Notes: a model not told the origin generated them from the letters alone. A stretch of DNA of 64,000 nt from Hygrophila difformis (GCA_030278955.1 JAOANR010000008.1:38200148-38264147); one strand, 5' to 3'; shown: positions 11,410 to 23,508, counted from the first letter of the stretch. Numbers and translations are program-made.

Positions 11410-12003
11410 CTATTCATTATTCTCCAGAAGGTTCGGATTTTGGTCTTGTTTCTTAGGGGATCGATGCCCTTGGTTTTTGCCATTTCGATCGTCTGGGTTC
11501 TGTGGCTGCTTAGGTCGAGTGGTCGCATCCTCTCTCTTGTTGATGTTCTCTATCCGTGTCCGACAGTCACGCAGCCGGTGACCATGTCGACCACATCGGA
11601 AGCATGCTCCCGGCTGACGGCATCCTCTCACATAATGTGGTTTACCACACTTTGGACATGGTGGCGCATAGTCACTATGGTTGAAGACTATCCCGTCGTT
11701 TCCCCCATTATTGCCTTGAGGTGGTTTATTCGGGCCTCCCCGAATATGGTTCCTCCCTGAGTAATTATCGGTTCCGTGGTCCCGTTTCCTCTTGCCCTTC
11801 CCTTGGTTGATTAATGCATTTCCCTCCGCAACTAAAGCTTCCTCTATAGTTCTCAAGCGGTCACTTAAGTTCTTGGGTATGGAGGCCACTTGTCCCCCTT
11901 GATTGGGTGCACTAACGTCTTATACTGGTACGTTGGGTTGTCGTGGCTCTTCGTTGGTGTTGGGTGGGATGGGTGGATTGCTAGGTCTTCCTCTTGGTGC
12001 CAT
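11410..12003 (-). pseudogene. Relic gag of gag-only element 1, capsid deleted
   Basis: The ATG at 12003 starts MAPRGRPSN..., matching the Tekay gag start, and runs into an in-frame stop about 27 codons later. The frame then resumes (11889-11410) with [18 protein letters not shown], skips the whole capsid region present in the related gags, and continues with a GKRKR linker and two cysteine motifs: CPKCGKPHYVRGC and the zinc knuckle CFRCGRHGHRLRDC. It ends in a Q/N/K-rich tail just before the polypurine tract. Without capsid it should not build particles, so the element would need gag as well as pol supplied in trans. Confidence 0.8.
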
Positions 12004-12827
12004 TCTATCACAACGCACAAGGGATTAAATTTCTAATGATTTAATAGTTTTGCAGAAATAATTAAATTAAATGGTGTTAGTAGGAGTTGTTTAGGGTGTA
12101 TTATAATGTAGCGTTTCAAGTTATTTATAAAATATGCGGTGTTTAGATTTTAGAAATATTTTTTTTTTGGGTTTAATTTGGGTTTAATGAAAACCAGGTT
12201 TTACAAATTGGTTTGGTTGTTTTGATATTTTAAAAGCATATAAATACTTGTATTTTAATATTTGATTCAATCGCTGGAGCCCACAACAAGATATTTGGGG
12301 CATTAGGAATATTTCTAATAATTAAAACTTGCATTTTTATTTCTTGACAAAAGAAATTTTTTTTGGCACGAGGATAGGAATGCCAAATGCCGAGATTTGA
12401 TATGGGCACGCTAAGCAAGGATGATTGAGATCTAAGATTAAGGCCAGATTAGTATCTAGTTAGCTTCTAAGTTGATGTCATGTCAAGTTTTAAAATGGGA
12501 CTGTTACTTAACACATATAAGAGTTAGCACAATATTCAAGTGGGTATGTATGCGAATGCATGTATGCTTTATACAATGCTACCCCAAATCCGAAAATATT
12601 TCGTGACTTTAGAAACTTGTTGGAAAAATTTCTATGCATAAGTAAATATTTTCCATGGGTTTAAAATGAATTTAGTTCCATGGAAATAAAACTTAAAATT
12701 TAAAAATAATAATAATGGTACTTAAAAATTTAAAAATAATATTAATATTTGTTTAAAAATCCTTGGCCTCTATATTGGCCAAAATAATAATAATAATTTA
12801 AAATATTTCCGGGCTCTGATACCAACT
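12004..12827 (-). other. 5' leader and primer-binding site of gag-only element 1
   Basis: The primer site TGGTATCAGAGCCC (minus strand, 12824-12811) is the standard initiator-tRNA-Met type, three bases from the 5' LTR. The rest of the leader is AT-rich and has no convincing frame. Confidence 0.85.
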
Positions 12828-15650
12828 TCTAACACCCCGGATTTGATAACCCAGGCCTGGATGTCACCGCCATATCTCCCTAGTAAGACGCGGCTTCCCG
12901 AGCTCACCAAGGAAATGCAAGGCTTATGGGTACGTAAAAGATTTAAAAACATTTCAATATTGAGTCCGGAATTTAATAATATTTAGTTCAAAATACGGAA
13001 GTAATAATCATCCATGCACGAGATAGAGTAAATGCAGCGGAAAAAGGTAACCACGGCCAACACGGCCAAACCTCGGGTTCAACAGGCCCGGTAAAACAGT
13101 AGTAAAATGCAGTGAATAAAAATGTTCATAAAAAATTTTCCCCCAAGTGCAAGTGCATGCGTCACTTGACATACTCTGTAAAAGAAAAATAACGACGGGT
13201 TTATCGGTATAAAAATATACCGAGTAAGTTAATCCCTAACTAAACAATTTAAGGGGTTACATGTGTTTAATTAAAATTACACTTTTCATGCATTAATTTA
13301 AAATTTATAGTTTACTCGCAGCGGAAGAACATGATTAATGTATTCAAGACGAGAATACATAATTAAAGGACTCAATTTAAAAGCGAAATTTAAAAGCATA
13401 ATTTAAGAACGTAATTTGGAAGCATAATTTAAAAACATGATAAATAAAAATTTAAGCATAATTAAACACTCACGCAAGTCTTTTATATTTTATCCCGCAA
13501 ACTAAGAAGAGGACACCATACCGGGGAGATCACTAACGAGGCAATCTCAAATCGTAGGACCACTAACGAGGCAGTCCAAATAAATGGGAGACCACTAACG
13601 AGGCAGTCTCAAAGATAGTAGGACCACTAACGAGGCGATCCAAATAACACAGCGCGCGAGATCACTAACGAGGCAATCTCAGATAGTAAGGAGACCACTA
13701 ACGAGGCAGTCTCAAAAATAATGATAGCATGAAGATCGACTCAGCCTAGTGAACGGGATTTTTCGATAGTTCGTATTTCAATGTTACAAAATATTCGATA
13801 TCGCGTTTCGTAGTTCGAGTTTTCTCAAGTTCAAAAAATCCGATTAGACACAGTTTACGCCTTTCTTAATTAAAAATTCATCTTTTGACCAAAAATTCTG
13901 AAATTTACACAGTAGCTCAAGAACACACATACGAACAACTTTAATGTTTTAAATTTTTGGTAATAAGGTTTCGAAGTGAGTCAATTTCCGAGATCTTTAC
14001 AAAAAGGGATTTCTGTCCAAAGGACTGCTTCCGACACAGTTTCGTGCAACGCCGATTAAAAATTCATTTCAAATCCAATTGGTCCGAACTTTTTATAGGA
14101 TGTACATAACACCTTAATGAACAACTTTCATGTTTTAAGATTTTGGAAATAATGAATTTTAGACGTTCAAAAATCGACACCAAAACGCTGCTTACGCGCG
14201 GATTCAAAAATCGGGTTAGAACAGGTTCTGTAATCGTCCATTTTGACATATCAAATGAACTCAGAAATTCATGAAATTTTATATGCATAATCTAGACACA
14301 ATTATCTACAACTTTTGTTTAGAAATGCAAAGTTGAATCGGTCTAAAAATGGGTGAAAAATATGCATCGAGCCGAGTCAATAAATCTGTCCAGAATTCAA
14401 ACGTTCGGTTTTATTACAGAAAATTTACGGTACGATTTGGGATATCAAATCTTTATGTCAATCGCTGAAATTTGGACACAAGGTAGATTAGAGTCTTATG
14501 AACAAAATCTATGTTGAAAAGTTTTTGGTTTGAATTCTCGAAGATGGAGTTTTAGTCGAGTTACTGAAATTGGTCGAAAATAGGGTTTTTGAAAACCGAT
14601 TTTAGTTACGTGTCTAGATCTTTTAATTTAAACGAAAATAAACCACAAAAATTGAAGAGTAAGGTCTTAACTTACTTAGTTAGGGAATAGGGTCGCTGTA
14701 ATGGCTTATCGGACGTCCTAAGGTCGCGACGAACGGCCAACTTCTCCAATCGCTTTTTGTTCGCCCCCAACGTGAGATCGTAGCAAAGGAACGAGGGTTA
14801 GATTTCGGATTTTTGAGACTTATGGACGAAAATAACACTATGATATAACTTATCAAGGTTCAAAAAGGCAGTGGCGATGTCCCGCTCGTCCCGTCTTTGC
14901 CGGAATACTCGTCGGAAGGTCGCCGGAAGGTCGTCGGAAGGTGTTTGGCTTTGGGAGAGATTGAGGGTGGTTTGGGGGGCTGCTCAATGGTGAATAGAGT
15001 GGGGGAGGCAGCCCTAGGTCGGGTAAAAGCTTCCCCACTCGTCTGATTTACTTACCAAAGTCGGGGTCGAAATTTTTGGCAAGAATCGCTGAGATAGTGC
15101 GATTTGCAGCTGTCTGCTGCTTGGCGCGTTCCCGCGCGGAGACCGCGCGGCTACGTCCTGGGGGCCGGGTCGTGCGATCCGTCGGGCCTTTTGTCCTCTC
15201 TTTCGGACTTCTGTCCTTCTACGTTTTCGAGCTCGACTTTTAGGGTCGTTCTCGGGTTACGATTCATTTCTTAAATTTATTTCGACTCCAATGAATTTCA
15301 TATTCGTAATCTTGAATCCATCGAGTTTGAATCCGTTGGCTTGAATTCATCGTCCTTCGACTCCAGTGCAATAATCTAACTATTTCCGACTTCACGGGTT
15401 CTTGGAATTAAAATTCTTTTTCTTTCTTCAATTTAATTCCAATTCTTTTGACTCAATTCATGGACTGTCTTCGGGCTTCCTTTCCCTCTTTTATTCCATT
15501 ATGAATTTTTGAATCTATCGGCGTTTTATTTCCGAGCAATAATTTATTGTGATAGATTATTTTCTTTTTCTCGGAGATATTTCGACCTTGATCGGATTAA
15601 GAAATAAATTTTTATTCATTTGGACGCCGATAAAAATCTCGGGTGTTACA
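12828..15650 (-). repeat. 5' LTR of gag-only element 1
   Basis: 2823 bp. It starts TCTAACACC on the plus strand where the partner has TGTAACACC, and ends GGGTGTTACA. It lacks the retroposon found in the other copy. Confidence 0.92.
13526..13716. repeat. Hairpin minisatellite, second LTR copy
   Basis: Same six units as 9021-9215 with small differences, for example one GAGACC unit reading GGACC here. Confidence 0.9.
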
Positions 15651-15845
15651 TGCATCCTGAAGCAACTTGGAAAAATTCCTATTTTCGTGGCGCCGAAAGT
15701 GGCGCTCCAGAGCACTTTTAGGCGCCACCATGCACATGCGGCGCATTCTGGAAAAACTTTGAAATTTTTCTAAGTTCCCAGGCGCCGAAAGTGGCGCTAG
15801 AGGGCTCATTTAGGCGCCACACAGTGTGTGTGGCGCATTCTGTGC
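15651..15845. repeat. GGCGCC hairpin array inside Athila, right part
   Basis: Two units, at about 15685 and 15780, continue the array cut at 7976. The last has a 10-bp perfect stem (GCGCCACACA / TGTGTGGCGC) around a 3-base loop. Confidence 0.8.
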
Positions 15846-16275
15846 CAAATTCGGGCAGAATGTGTTTTTCCTAAGTTCGTCCCCATGATTTCCAATATCT
15901 CCATATTAATCAACAACACCAATCTTACTTTTTCTACACCTCAATCATGTCCAAATACACTTCATTGATCTCTTCATCTCCTGAAAACAACACAATCCAA
16001 CATGATACCGGCAAGAGCTATTTTATTGAATTTAAGAACAACTAAAAACCTTATAAACTAAAAGACAACTATCTAACACTTCATATGATCAAAATAACTT
16101 GAATAACATAAAAGACATATCTAGAATAGCAGAATAGTAGGAATAGAGTTCGAACAAGTACAATAGAAAATGAAATAAGTTAGAATGTAGCAAAATGAAG
16201 TCACTAAAGACAAATACATAGGCCTATCAATACATGTCATCTAAAACACTCAAAGGCCTATCTATCCATCATCAC
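15846..16275. other. AT-rich Athila internal spacer, no gene seen
   Basis: No frame of length, no repeat recognised. Confidence 0.6.
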
Positions 16276-16990
16276 TCAGTCAGAATCATCATCTTCATCA
16301 TCCTCATTGTCTCCTACTTCCTCAGATCCATCTCCAGCATCATCATCCTCAGCCTCATCATCATCTCCATCCTCATCCCCATCACCAGAGCCCACATAGT
16401 CCTCGTCGTCATCATCCTCAGAAGGTGGTGTCTGAGGAGCAACATATCTCTGTCCTAAACTCTGGGACATGAAATACTCCATTCAGGCGGCGTGGTAGGC
16501 CTGGGCTCGTGCATTCTTCTCGATCTGATCACTCAAAACATATTGTCTTTGAGCTACCAACCTTATCTGTTCGTCCATGGTGTTCATCCAATTCTGCTGG
16601 TTGGTCATCATCGTCTGTTGGTTTATACGCAATGCCCTAGCCCAATCAGGCTCTCCCTGATACTACTGGGACTGCTGTGACTGAGTCCTGCCTCGCCCCT
16701 ACCTCTGCCACCTCGAGTACTTCGAGTGGACTGTGATGGAGCCTCAGAATGCTCCTGGCTACCCTGTGATGGAGCTGGTGGTGGTGACTGCCTAGTAGCT
16801 GTCTGGGGAGTGTCATAGGCTGGCATCTTATGCCAGGCAACTTGAAGTTCTTGGCAAATGGAATCGGAGGCCTCATCTCCCAATCTCTCTGAAACTGATC
16901 CATGTTCACCCCTGCTTTGGCACACAGAAGCCAAATCAAGCTAGGAAACATGAGTGCTGACCTCTTTGACACTGAAACTTTTGCTCTGGT
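16276..16990 (-). pseudogene. Athila third ORF, copy A, C-terminal part
   Basis: The minus-strand frame from about 16990 gives KRSALMFPSLIWLLCAKAGVN and PPIPFAKNFKLPGIRC, which align with the second half of copy B. Then, after a frame change near 16800 and further breaks, comes a tail (MEYFMSQSLGQRYVAPQTP) followed by a strongly acidic end rich in D and E (16400-16276). The N-terminal part lies at 23139-21921; the two are separated by the 4.9-kb block at about 16990-21920. Confidence 0.75.
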
Positions 16991-17347
16991 TTGATGAACA
17001 CGAGTAATTTTCTGAAATATCAGGTTTGGATTTATTAAATGAAAAGAGTTATGATGTAGGGAAGGGGTTTAAGGATATGTTATGATTCCCGCTTTTTATT
17101 ACTCATGTAGGGTCTTTTGATTCAAACGGCGCTATGGTCCTTCCTGCCATGAAACTTTTGACAAATATCACGGTGCAACCGGGATTGACCTTCAGTCTGT
17201 CACCCTGAAAGTCCCTGGTATCTGCACCATGATGCTTCTCTTAATTTCATGTCAAGAAGATACCTGCCGGGGTAAACAATTCAATCTTACCAGACACCAG
17301 TGTTCACTACTTAATAAAGTATTATTTATTACAACTGCGCTGCATCC

Positions 17348-17473
17348 TCCCCGGCAACGGCGCCAAGAAACTTTTGACGAGTTTCATTGCGCTGCCGGGG
17401 GGGTGAAGAACCGTCTAAATACAATTTCCAATTTCATGGCGCTCCCAAGTTATGATCCCCGGCAACGGCGCCA
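17348..17473 (-). promoter_or_regulatory. Two tandem tRNA-Asp-type primer-binding sites
   Basis: TGGCGCCGTTGCCGGGGA occurs perfectly on the minus strand at 17365-17348 and again at 17473-17456. Each is flanked by a (C/T)AAAAGTTTC block on the LTR side. A third, degenerate piece (GGCGCTATGG and TGCCATGAAACTTTTGAC) lies at 17124-17163. Confidence 0.8.
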
Positions 17474-19785
17474 TGAAACTTTTGAACATCTTCCCACTAC
17501 ATGAGTATTTTCTAAAATGTTGTGTTTTTATTTACTCGTGTCAAGAAACTGTGCTCCCGAAAGCGCACGGAGTCAAAAATTGCAGTAATTTATAGTAAGT
17601 ACCGGATCGTTCACTGGAGGATGTGCGATGGAAGCAGGGCCCACGTCGTTTACTAAGATTTTCCACTCGGTTACTCGTTTCAAGTTTTGCAAGGGTTTCT
17701 TAACAACTACTTGACATAATTTAAACCAGATCATGAAAGCAGTAAAAATTATTCTACAAAGCATGGTAAACTAGATCGAGGAAAGCAATTAAATCTATAC
17801 TACGAAAGCAATAAAATTACGCTACACTACCTAGAAAGCAGATTTAAATATGAAGAAGGGACAGGGGGAAATAATAAAGATTGGACAAGATTCAGATGAA
17901 ACATAGTTAAACTTCCATTTTGTTACACAGATCTTAGCTTGGGATAATCCTCTGGTTAGCTAACTCTCATGCTCTCTATACCATGTTCCCTTTAACAGAC
18001 AGGTACTTACAGTAAGAGTTTACATGCTCTTAAGACAACAATTTCTAAGATACCACAGACTCACAACTGCCCTCACATGGCCATGCTAAGGCATATTATT
18101 CATCTGTGGTGGATAAGCAACACCTGACACATCATTAGTTGACATGCCAAGTACTCCTATCATTCCCCCATGTCACTCCCAAAGCTTCAAATCAAGCCCC
18201 AAACCATTCCATAACTCTCAAACCTTTTAACAGATGGACAACCCCTAATTCTTCCGAGTGACCTCTATGAAAGCATTTAAAAGAAAGCAGTCAAGAAAGC
18301 TGTAAAGAAAGTATTTAAATCTATCACTCGGAAGCATTAAAAACGTCTCTTTCCGTTAGTATAAAAGAGCCCCTGGTCTTGGTGACCAGATGCAGATCAA
18401 GAACCCCCGAGATATCAATAAGCCACAGGGCTTACAACATCTGGGTAGTTATGAGATACAAACTAAATGAAACAGATCCATAAATGAACCTATTCCGGAT
18501 GTACTCACTCAAGACTCAATTCTAGACTTTGGCAGAAGAAGATAGTAGTCGAAGGAATACTCAACCCTACCTTAGAAATTCACCAAGGCCTATATGTTGT
18601 TCCTCTAGTATTACTTATCACATCTCGTCTACACCCAAGTGGATATTGACTTAATGCGATATCTAATATCATATTTCCAACACACAGCAATTTTGAGAAG
18701 CAAATAAATATTTGAAAATCCTTCCCCAGACAGGTACTAAACTCTCAATTAAAATACAGATCCTTTCAGTCTGGATGAGACCTAATCGCTGACTCTGCTT
18801 CTAAGCTCTCAAAATCAACCCCCAGTAGAATGTGAATTAGTCATAACTGTTAGATTTATCCCCTACTCAGATCCGGATTTTATAAAGGAATTTTTGTTGG
18901 AAATTTATTATGCAACATCTGATTTAAATCAAGACTTCTGTGTCCAAGGGGAAGGATCCCCAAAATAGCAATAAGACCATAACATCTACATAATAGTATC
19001 ATGCATACCAGTATATGAAAAGGAAAATAAAACATCCCAAAATATATGGTGGGGTTAGACAGAATGCGATACACAAAGATGGATTAGCCTGAGATGAGAA
19101 GAAATTGGCTAAAAGGGTGCCAGAGATAATTAAGGTTTTCCGGACTGCAAACATCTGCTGTCCGGTTCCCAATTTTCCCAGATGACTGATTTTAGACAAA
19201 TAGAATTCCAAACAACGGTGACCGCCGTCATTTAGTTTTCTTTTGTCTGTGAGTGGAAGAAAAACCCACATATTTCTTGCTGTAATATGTCTTAACTGAT
19301 GTTGGTCTGCATCAGTTAGTACTATTGCAACTTGAATTCAGGTTGAGAAATTAAGATAAAGAAAATTAAAACTATATCTGATTAGGAATTGGCTGAGTGA
19401 CTAATCGAAACTCTTGTGAAGAGAACGCTCGCCGAAGCTTCCACCAACCACTAACCAGATCATGCAAAATAACAGATAATGATTGACACACAGAAGACGG
19501 GTTAATCGATATCCCTGTGAAGGGACCTTTCACCAACATTAATATGTGGTGTTTCTCAGTATCTGTTCATACACACAATGAAAGAGAAAATATAAAAGTA
19601 AGAAAATATTTTTGGTATTGTGTGGGTGTTAAGCACACAATAAGTGGACACTACTGGGATGAAATGTGTAATGGATAGAAATCAGATGAACTGGGCCAAG
19701 GCCCAATACATCCATGCAACTTACACAAATCATGGAAGAAAAATATTTTTGGAATTTTCATAATAAAAGGATAGTTCCATTCGAA

Positions 19786-20245
19786 TTAATGGGGTAATTC
19801 GAATTGAGAATGCATGAAAGATGAAGTATTGCTTTACCCAATTGATCATTGCCAGAAATTGGAACATTATCTAATTCGAATTATTGACCAATTCGAATTA
19901 ATTCGAATTGGACAACTCGAATTGGCGAAGTCCTTTTCTTGCTCAAATTGACTAAGGCACTTACCTCAAGGGGTAGGTGAATTCGAATTGTTCAGCAATT
20001 CGAATTAATTCGAATTGCACAATTCGAATTGGTAAGAGATGGGAAATAAACTAAGGCATGAATGGGTGATATGCAATACAATATGGTTTTCCTAGCCAAT
20101 TTGAATTGTTGAACCAATTCGAATTAATTCGAATTAGAGAATTCGAATTTGGTGGAGACCACATGAAGGAAATTTTTGGTTGTGCAATTCGAATTTCTTA
20201 GGCAATTCGAGATAATTCGAATTGCCTCAATTCGAATTACACATT
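19786..20245. repeat. AATTCGAATT palindrome array, cluster 1
   Basis: Four full units near 19883, 19980, 20100 and 20185 plus a partial one near 19786. Each unit is about 52 bp: AATTCGAATT, a spacer of 7-8, a double AATTCGAATTAATTCGAATT, a spacer of about 4, and a last ATTCGAATT. Sequence between units is unrelated and 35-65 bp long. Confidence 0.9.
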
Positions 20246-21184
20246 TTCGAACAATAACAATTTTTGTTCTCACAAGTATGGGTTAGGTGTACACTGTGCG
20301 GTTAATGATGGGTTTAGATTTACCAAATCCCTCATCTCACATCAATGTCACTTCACAGCCACCCTAGTGAGGTTTTCAAGAAAAAAACAAACACATGTCC
20401 AGTGGGTATTGGCAAGATTCAAACCCTATTTCTACAAACAAAGGATTCAAAGATCAAAGAACCTAAAACATCTAGTTATCTAAGAACTACATAAATAAAC
20501 TAAGAACACTCAAGTTATCTAAGGCAGCATAAAATAAAAACAAGGCAGGAAAAAATAAGACATAAAGGTAAGTCCCAACAAACCTTAAAACATCTAAAAC
20601 CTAAGAACACTTATTTGAATCTCTAAGGCACAAAATCAAGCCAAAAACCCACCAAACATGCATTTATTGAGTTTGAATGTCAACTAGGACATAATAAATG
20701 TAACCTAGTTGAAACAAACAAACATGCTAAGCATTTATTTCTAAGGAAAGCATTAAAGAGTGCCAAAACACATGAATAACACCATTTCTGGAAATTCTTC
20801 TTGCATTGACACTTTGAAAGCAAAATAAAGAACCCAAAACCATCATTAGCTTGAAGGTAGGATTTATTCTAACTAGAAAGCATGTAAAAATTCTAGAAAT
20901 GGCTACTCTAAGGGTTACACAAACTGCTTCTACACTATACTAAGATCAAAGCATGTAAAAACTATACTACTTGCAAGAAAAATAAACTAAACTAAACTAA
21001 ACTACCTACCTAACCCTTAAGGGGTGTGGAACCTCCTGCTGTTCTTTTTGTCCCAACTGCTTTTTGACAAAGTTCTTGATCTAAGGATGTTTCTTGTGTT
21101 GAGAGAGGTCAGCTTTTATAGACAAACTTCGAAACCCTAGGCCCACCAATATTGTGCTTATGCTCCACAGCTTCAATGAGTGAA

Positions 21185-21585
21185 GTTCGAATTAATTCAA
21201 TCAATTCGAATTAATTCGAATTGTGAGATCTCTTCCTTGAGCTGGAAATGTGGCCTTCAGTTATCATTTGAATTGTTGTGAAGAATTCGAATTGGTCTTT
21301 TCTCGAATTGGATGATGGTTTCTGCTTGGCCTCCTTGCATCTGTTGGCAATTCGAATTGTTTGTGCCAATTCGAATTAATTCGAATTGGACAATTCGAAT
21401 TGCATCTTCTTCTTGCATTTGGGGTTCCTTCTCTTCATTTCCTAATTCGAATTAATTCGAATTGAACAATTCGAATTAGGCTTCTGCATCCCTTCCCAAC
21501 ACTTAACAATTTCTTTGTTCTCTTCAGCAATTCGAATTATGTGTGCTAGTTCGAATTAATTCGAATTGCATAATTCGAATTGTGC
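21185..21585. repeat. AATTCGAATT palindrome array, cluster 2
   Basis: Five units, near 21187, 21268 (decayed), 21350, 21440 and 21528, with the same plan as cluster 1. The 930 bp between clusters lacks the motif. Confidence 0.9.
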
Positions 21586-21920
21586 TTCAACACTTGACCA
21601 AATTTCAGTTGTGGGATTTTCAATCTTTTTCCCATCTTTTTGGATTTTTGTGGGCTATATTATTCTTTTCCCCATCTTTTCATTCATTTTTCTTTTCTTT
21701 TTCCTTTTTTCATGTTTATGGATTTTTCTAACACAAATACAATTTAAAATTGCATATTTTGTGTCTTTTTATTACTGGCTCGATGTTTTTACAAACTAGC
21801 ATTAATATGTCAAATTCAACAGCTTTCTTATTAAAATAAGATGGAACCACGATCAAAATGTCCGTCTCAGACACGGAAATGGATTGGAAATAATGGTCAG
21901 TTTTGGCCATTATCAGACAC

Positions 21921-23139
21921 CTCAGGTGTCTGTCTAAGCTCGAGTGATATAAGCTCCCCAATGTTGACTGGACTTCCAGTCTTGATTCAGTTAGGCATAT
22001 ACAAATCCAAGGCAGTGGGTCCCGAAGTATGAGTAGAGGGACTCATCCTGGACCTGAAGAGCATCAGCAGCTGATACATAGGAGCAATCCATCCTAGGCC
22101 CGTACAACTTACTAGGGTCATCACCATAGATCAAGATATCCTCCTGGCCCTCAAACATAGACATTAACACCATTTTCTTGAAGTCCTCCTTGTCTTCAGC
22201 CCTCATCACGGGCTCCCAGAAGTCTCTGCCATAGGGTACATCCACTACTCCATATAACTGATTAATGTCATGTGGGGTGATGGGAACACTAACCCCAAAT
22301 ATCCAGGAATCCTCATCCTCAGCATTGGCTAAGAATAGCCTAGTCAACGCCCAGGAGTATGATCCAACTGGGTGTCGCACAAATCTCTCCCAGCCCCTGG
22401 ATCTAATAGCATCTCTAAGCAAGGGGTGTTGTAAGTCCTTCTCTGAAAAGCCTCTATCAGCAATGATCCTTTTATTGTGAAACCTCTTATACAAGTCGTA
22501 TGCCCTGGCACTCCTGAATATGGTGGCATCAAATATGCCCTCCTTAACATAATGCAGCTCAGGGACATAAGCTCTGGGATCTTGCCTTTTCTGCCTTCCC
22601 CTTGTAGGCTGTTCCTCCTGCTCCTCCTGCTCAACTTCAACCTCAAATTCCTCCTCCCCCACAGCCTCAGGAACAGGCTCCTGAATGGTCAATGCCGCTG
22701 ATCTCCCTCTCCTAGGCCGAGAGGAAGTAGAACTCGTGGCAGGTGCCTTCCCCCGAGAAGCTCTATAGGTGGCCTGAGAGTGATCAGATGTCTCAGGCTG
22801 AGCAGGCTGATTGACCTCCTGCTCGTCGTCAGTGGGTGCAGCAGTGTCCCTCGAAGAAGCACTCTTGGATTTGCTCTTTCTGAAGTAAGAGAGAAGTCCC
22901 TTAGACTTAGAAGCACCTCCTGACCCCTGTGGTGGATTCATCTGTCTCAAATTTTTCGTACGGAGTCTGCGATTGTCAAATACATGCTCATCAGGAATAG
23001 GAGTAGGAATACTATCCGGTGACTTTGGATCATAAATCCCCATCCTCCCTTCGGGCATTGGTATATACCTATAACCCGCTTTCTTAGGGAGATTTGGAGG
23101 ATTATACATTATTTCAGTACCTGGTTGTACAAAAATCAT
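21921..23139 (-). pseudogene. Athila third ORF, copy A, N-terminal part
   Basis: A 382-codon minus-strand frame (23139-21991). It opens with a P-rich segment (MIFVQPGTEIMYNPPNLPKK), then a serine- and lysine-rich basic region (SKGLLSYFRKSKSKSASS) and an E-rich stretch, then the folded domain with RIIADRGFSEKDL, RSRGWERFVRHPVGSYSW, VSVPITPHDINQLYGVVDV. After a frameshift near 22000 the domain goes on as SPVNIGELISLEL up to about 21930, where the insertion begins. Its N-terminus differs completely from copy B, while the domain and acidic C-terminus correspond. Confidence 0.75.
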
Positions 23140-23508
23140 GGGTTAATATCACATATATGCATTGCCTCTCATCCTCACACTTAAGTTTAAACCGAAGGTT
23201 TAACTTAAGTGTTAAGTATAGAGCAAACATATAAATAAACCTAGAATGTGGGATTTAAATGACTCAATGACCAAAATGTTGCATTTTAAAATTTATAAAT
23301 CCTAAACTTTGTTTAAATATATCATCCATTTTGTTCCAAAGTATAAAATTCATGTTAAAGCATACTTTTTAATAAAAACTCCCTATTTTATTAAATTTTC
23401 AGATTTATAAATTAAAAATAACCCTACATAATAAACTATTTCATCATAAATGGTTTAAATTAATATTCAAACTCATTTAAATTTATTTAGATGATAAATT
23501 AACATATT
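23140..23508 (-). other. Spacer between pol and third ORF, with inverted repeat and tract-like site
   Basis: Integrase should lie about here but is missing; the DNA is AT-rich with no frame. At 23177-23193 / 23197-23212 a 16-17 bp near-perfect inverted repeat surrounds GAA. Its outer edge on the minus strand reads AAGTGTGAGGATG, the same string that precedes the 3' LTR at about 5315-5327. Confidence 0.7.

Larger units (their letters stand above)
7977..15650 (-). mobile_element. Gag-only (TR-GAG-like) Ty3/gypsy element 1
   Basis: Two LTRs of about 2.83 kb (7977-11143 after removing a later insertion, and 12828-15650) bound only 1.7 kb of internal DNA. The element inserted into the GGCGCC array; flanks are CGCAT and TGCAT, a 5-bp duplication with one mismatch. 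Read on the minus strand: iMet-type primer site at 12824-12811, a relic gag (12003-11410), then polypurine tracts at about 11386 and 11160. No protease, RT or integrase is present. LTR ends (TGTAACACCC...GGGTGTTACA), primer site and 3' region match the Tekay element at 40624-52453. Confidence 0.85.
16990..21920 (-). mobile_element. Non-coding LTR-like insertion within third ORF copy A
   Basis: About 4.9 kb separates the two halves of copy A, so it is an insertion. It has no coding frame. It holds two perfect tRNA-Asp-type primer sites (17348-17365, 17456-17473, minus strand). To their right is a long LTR-like stretch starting near 17483 whose first 50 bp resemble 16998-17040, so part of a second LTR may remain at the left edge. 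A palindrome-rich tract fills 19786-21585. I found no clean TG...CA ends or target duplication; a large LTR element that lost its interior is the best reading. Confidence 0.5.

Noticed and set aside
21543..21799. F/S-rich plus-strand frames
   Set aside because: T-rich low-complexity DNA in the LTR-like block; no start context or homology.
21841..22032. Plus-strand frame antisense to the third ORF
   Set aside because: Shadow of copy A and of the insertion border; no independent signal.
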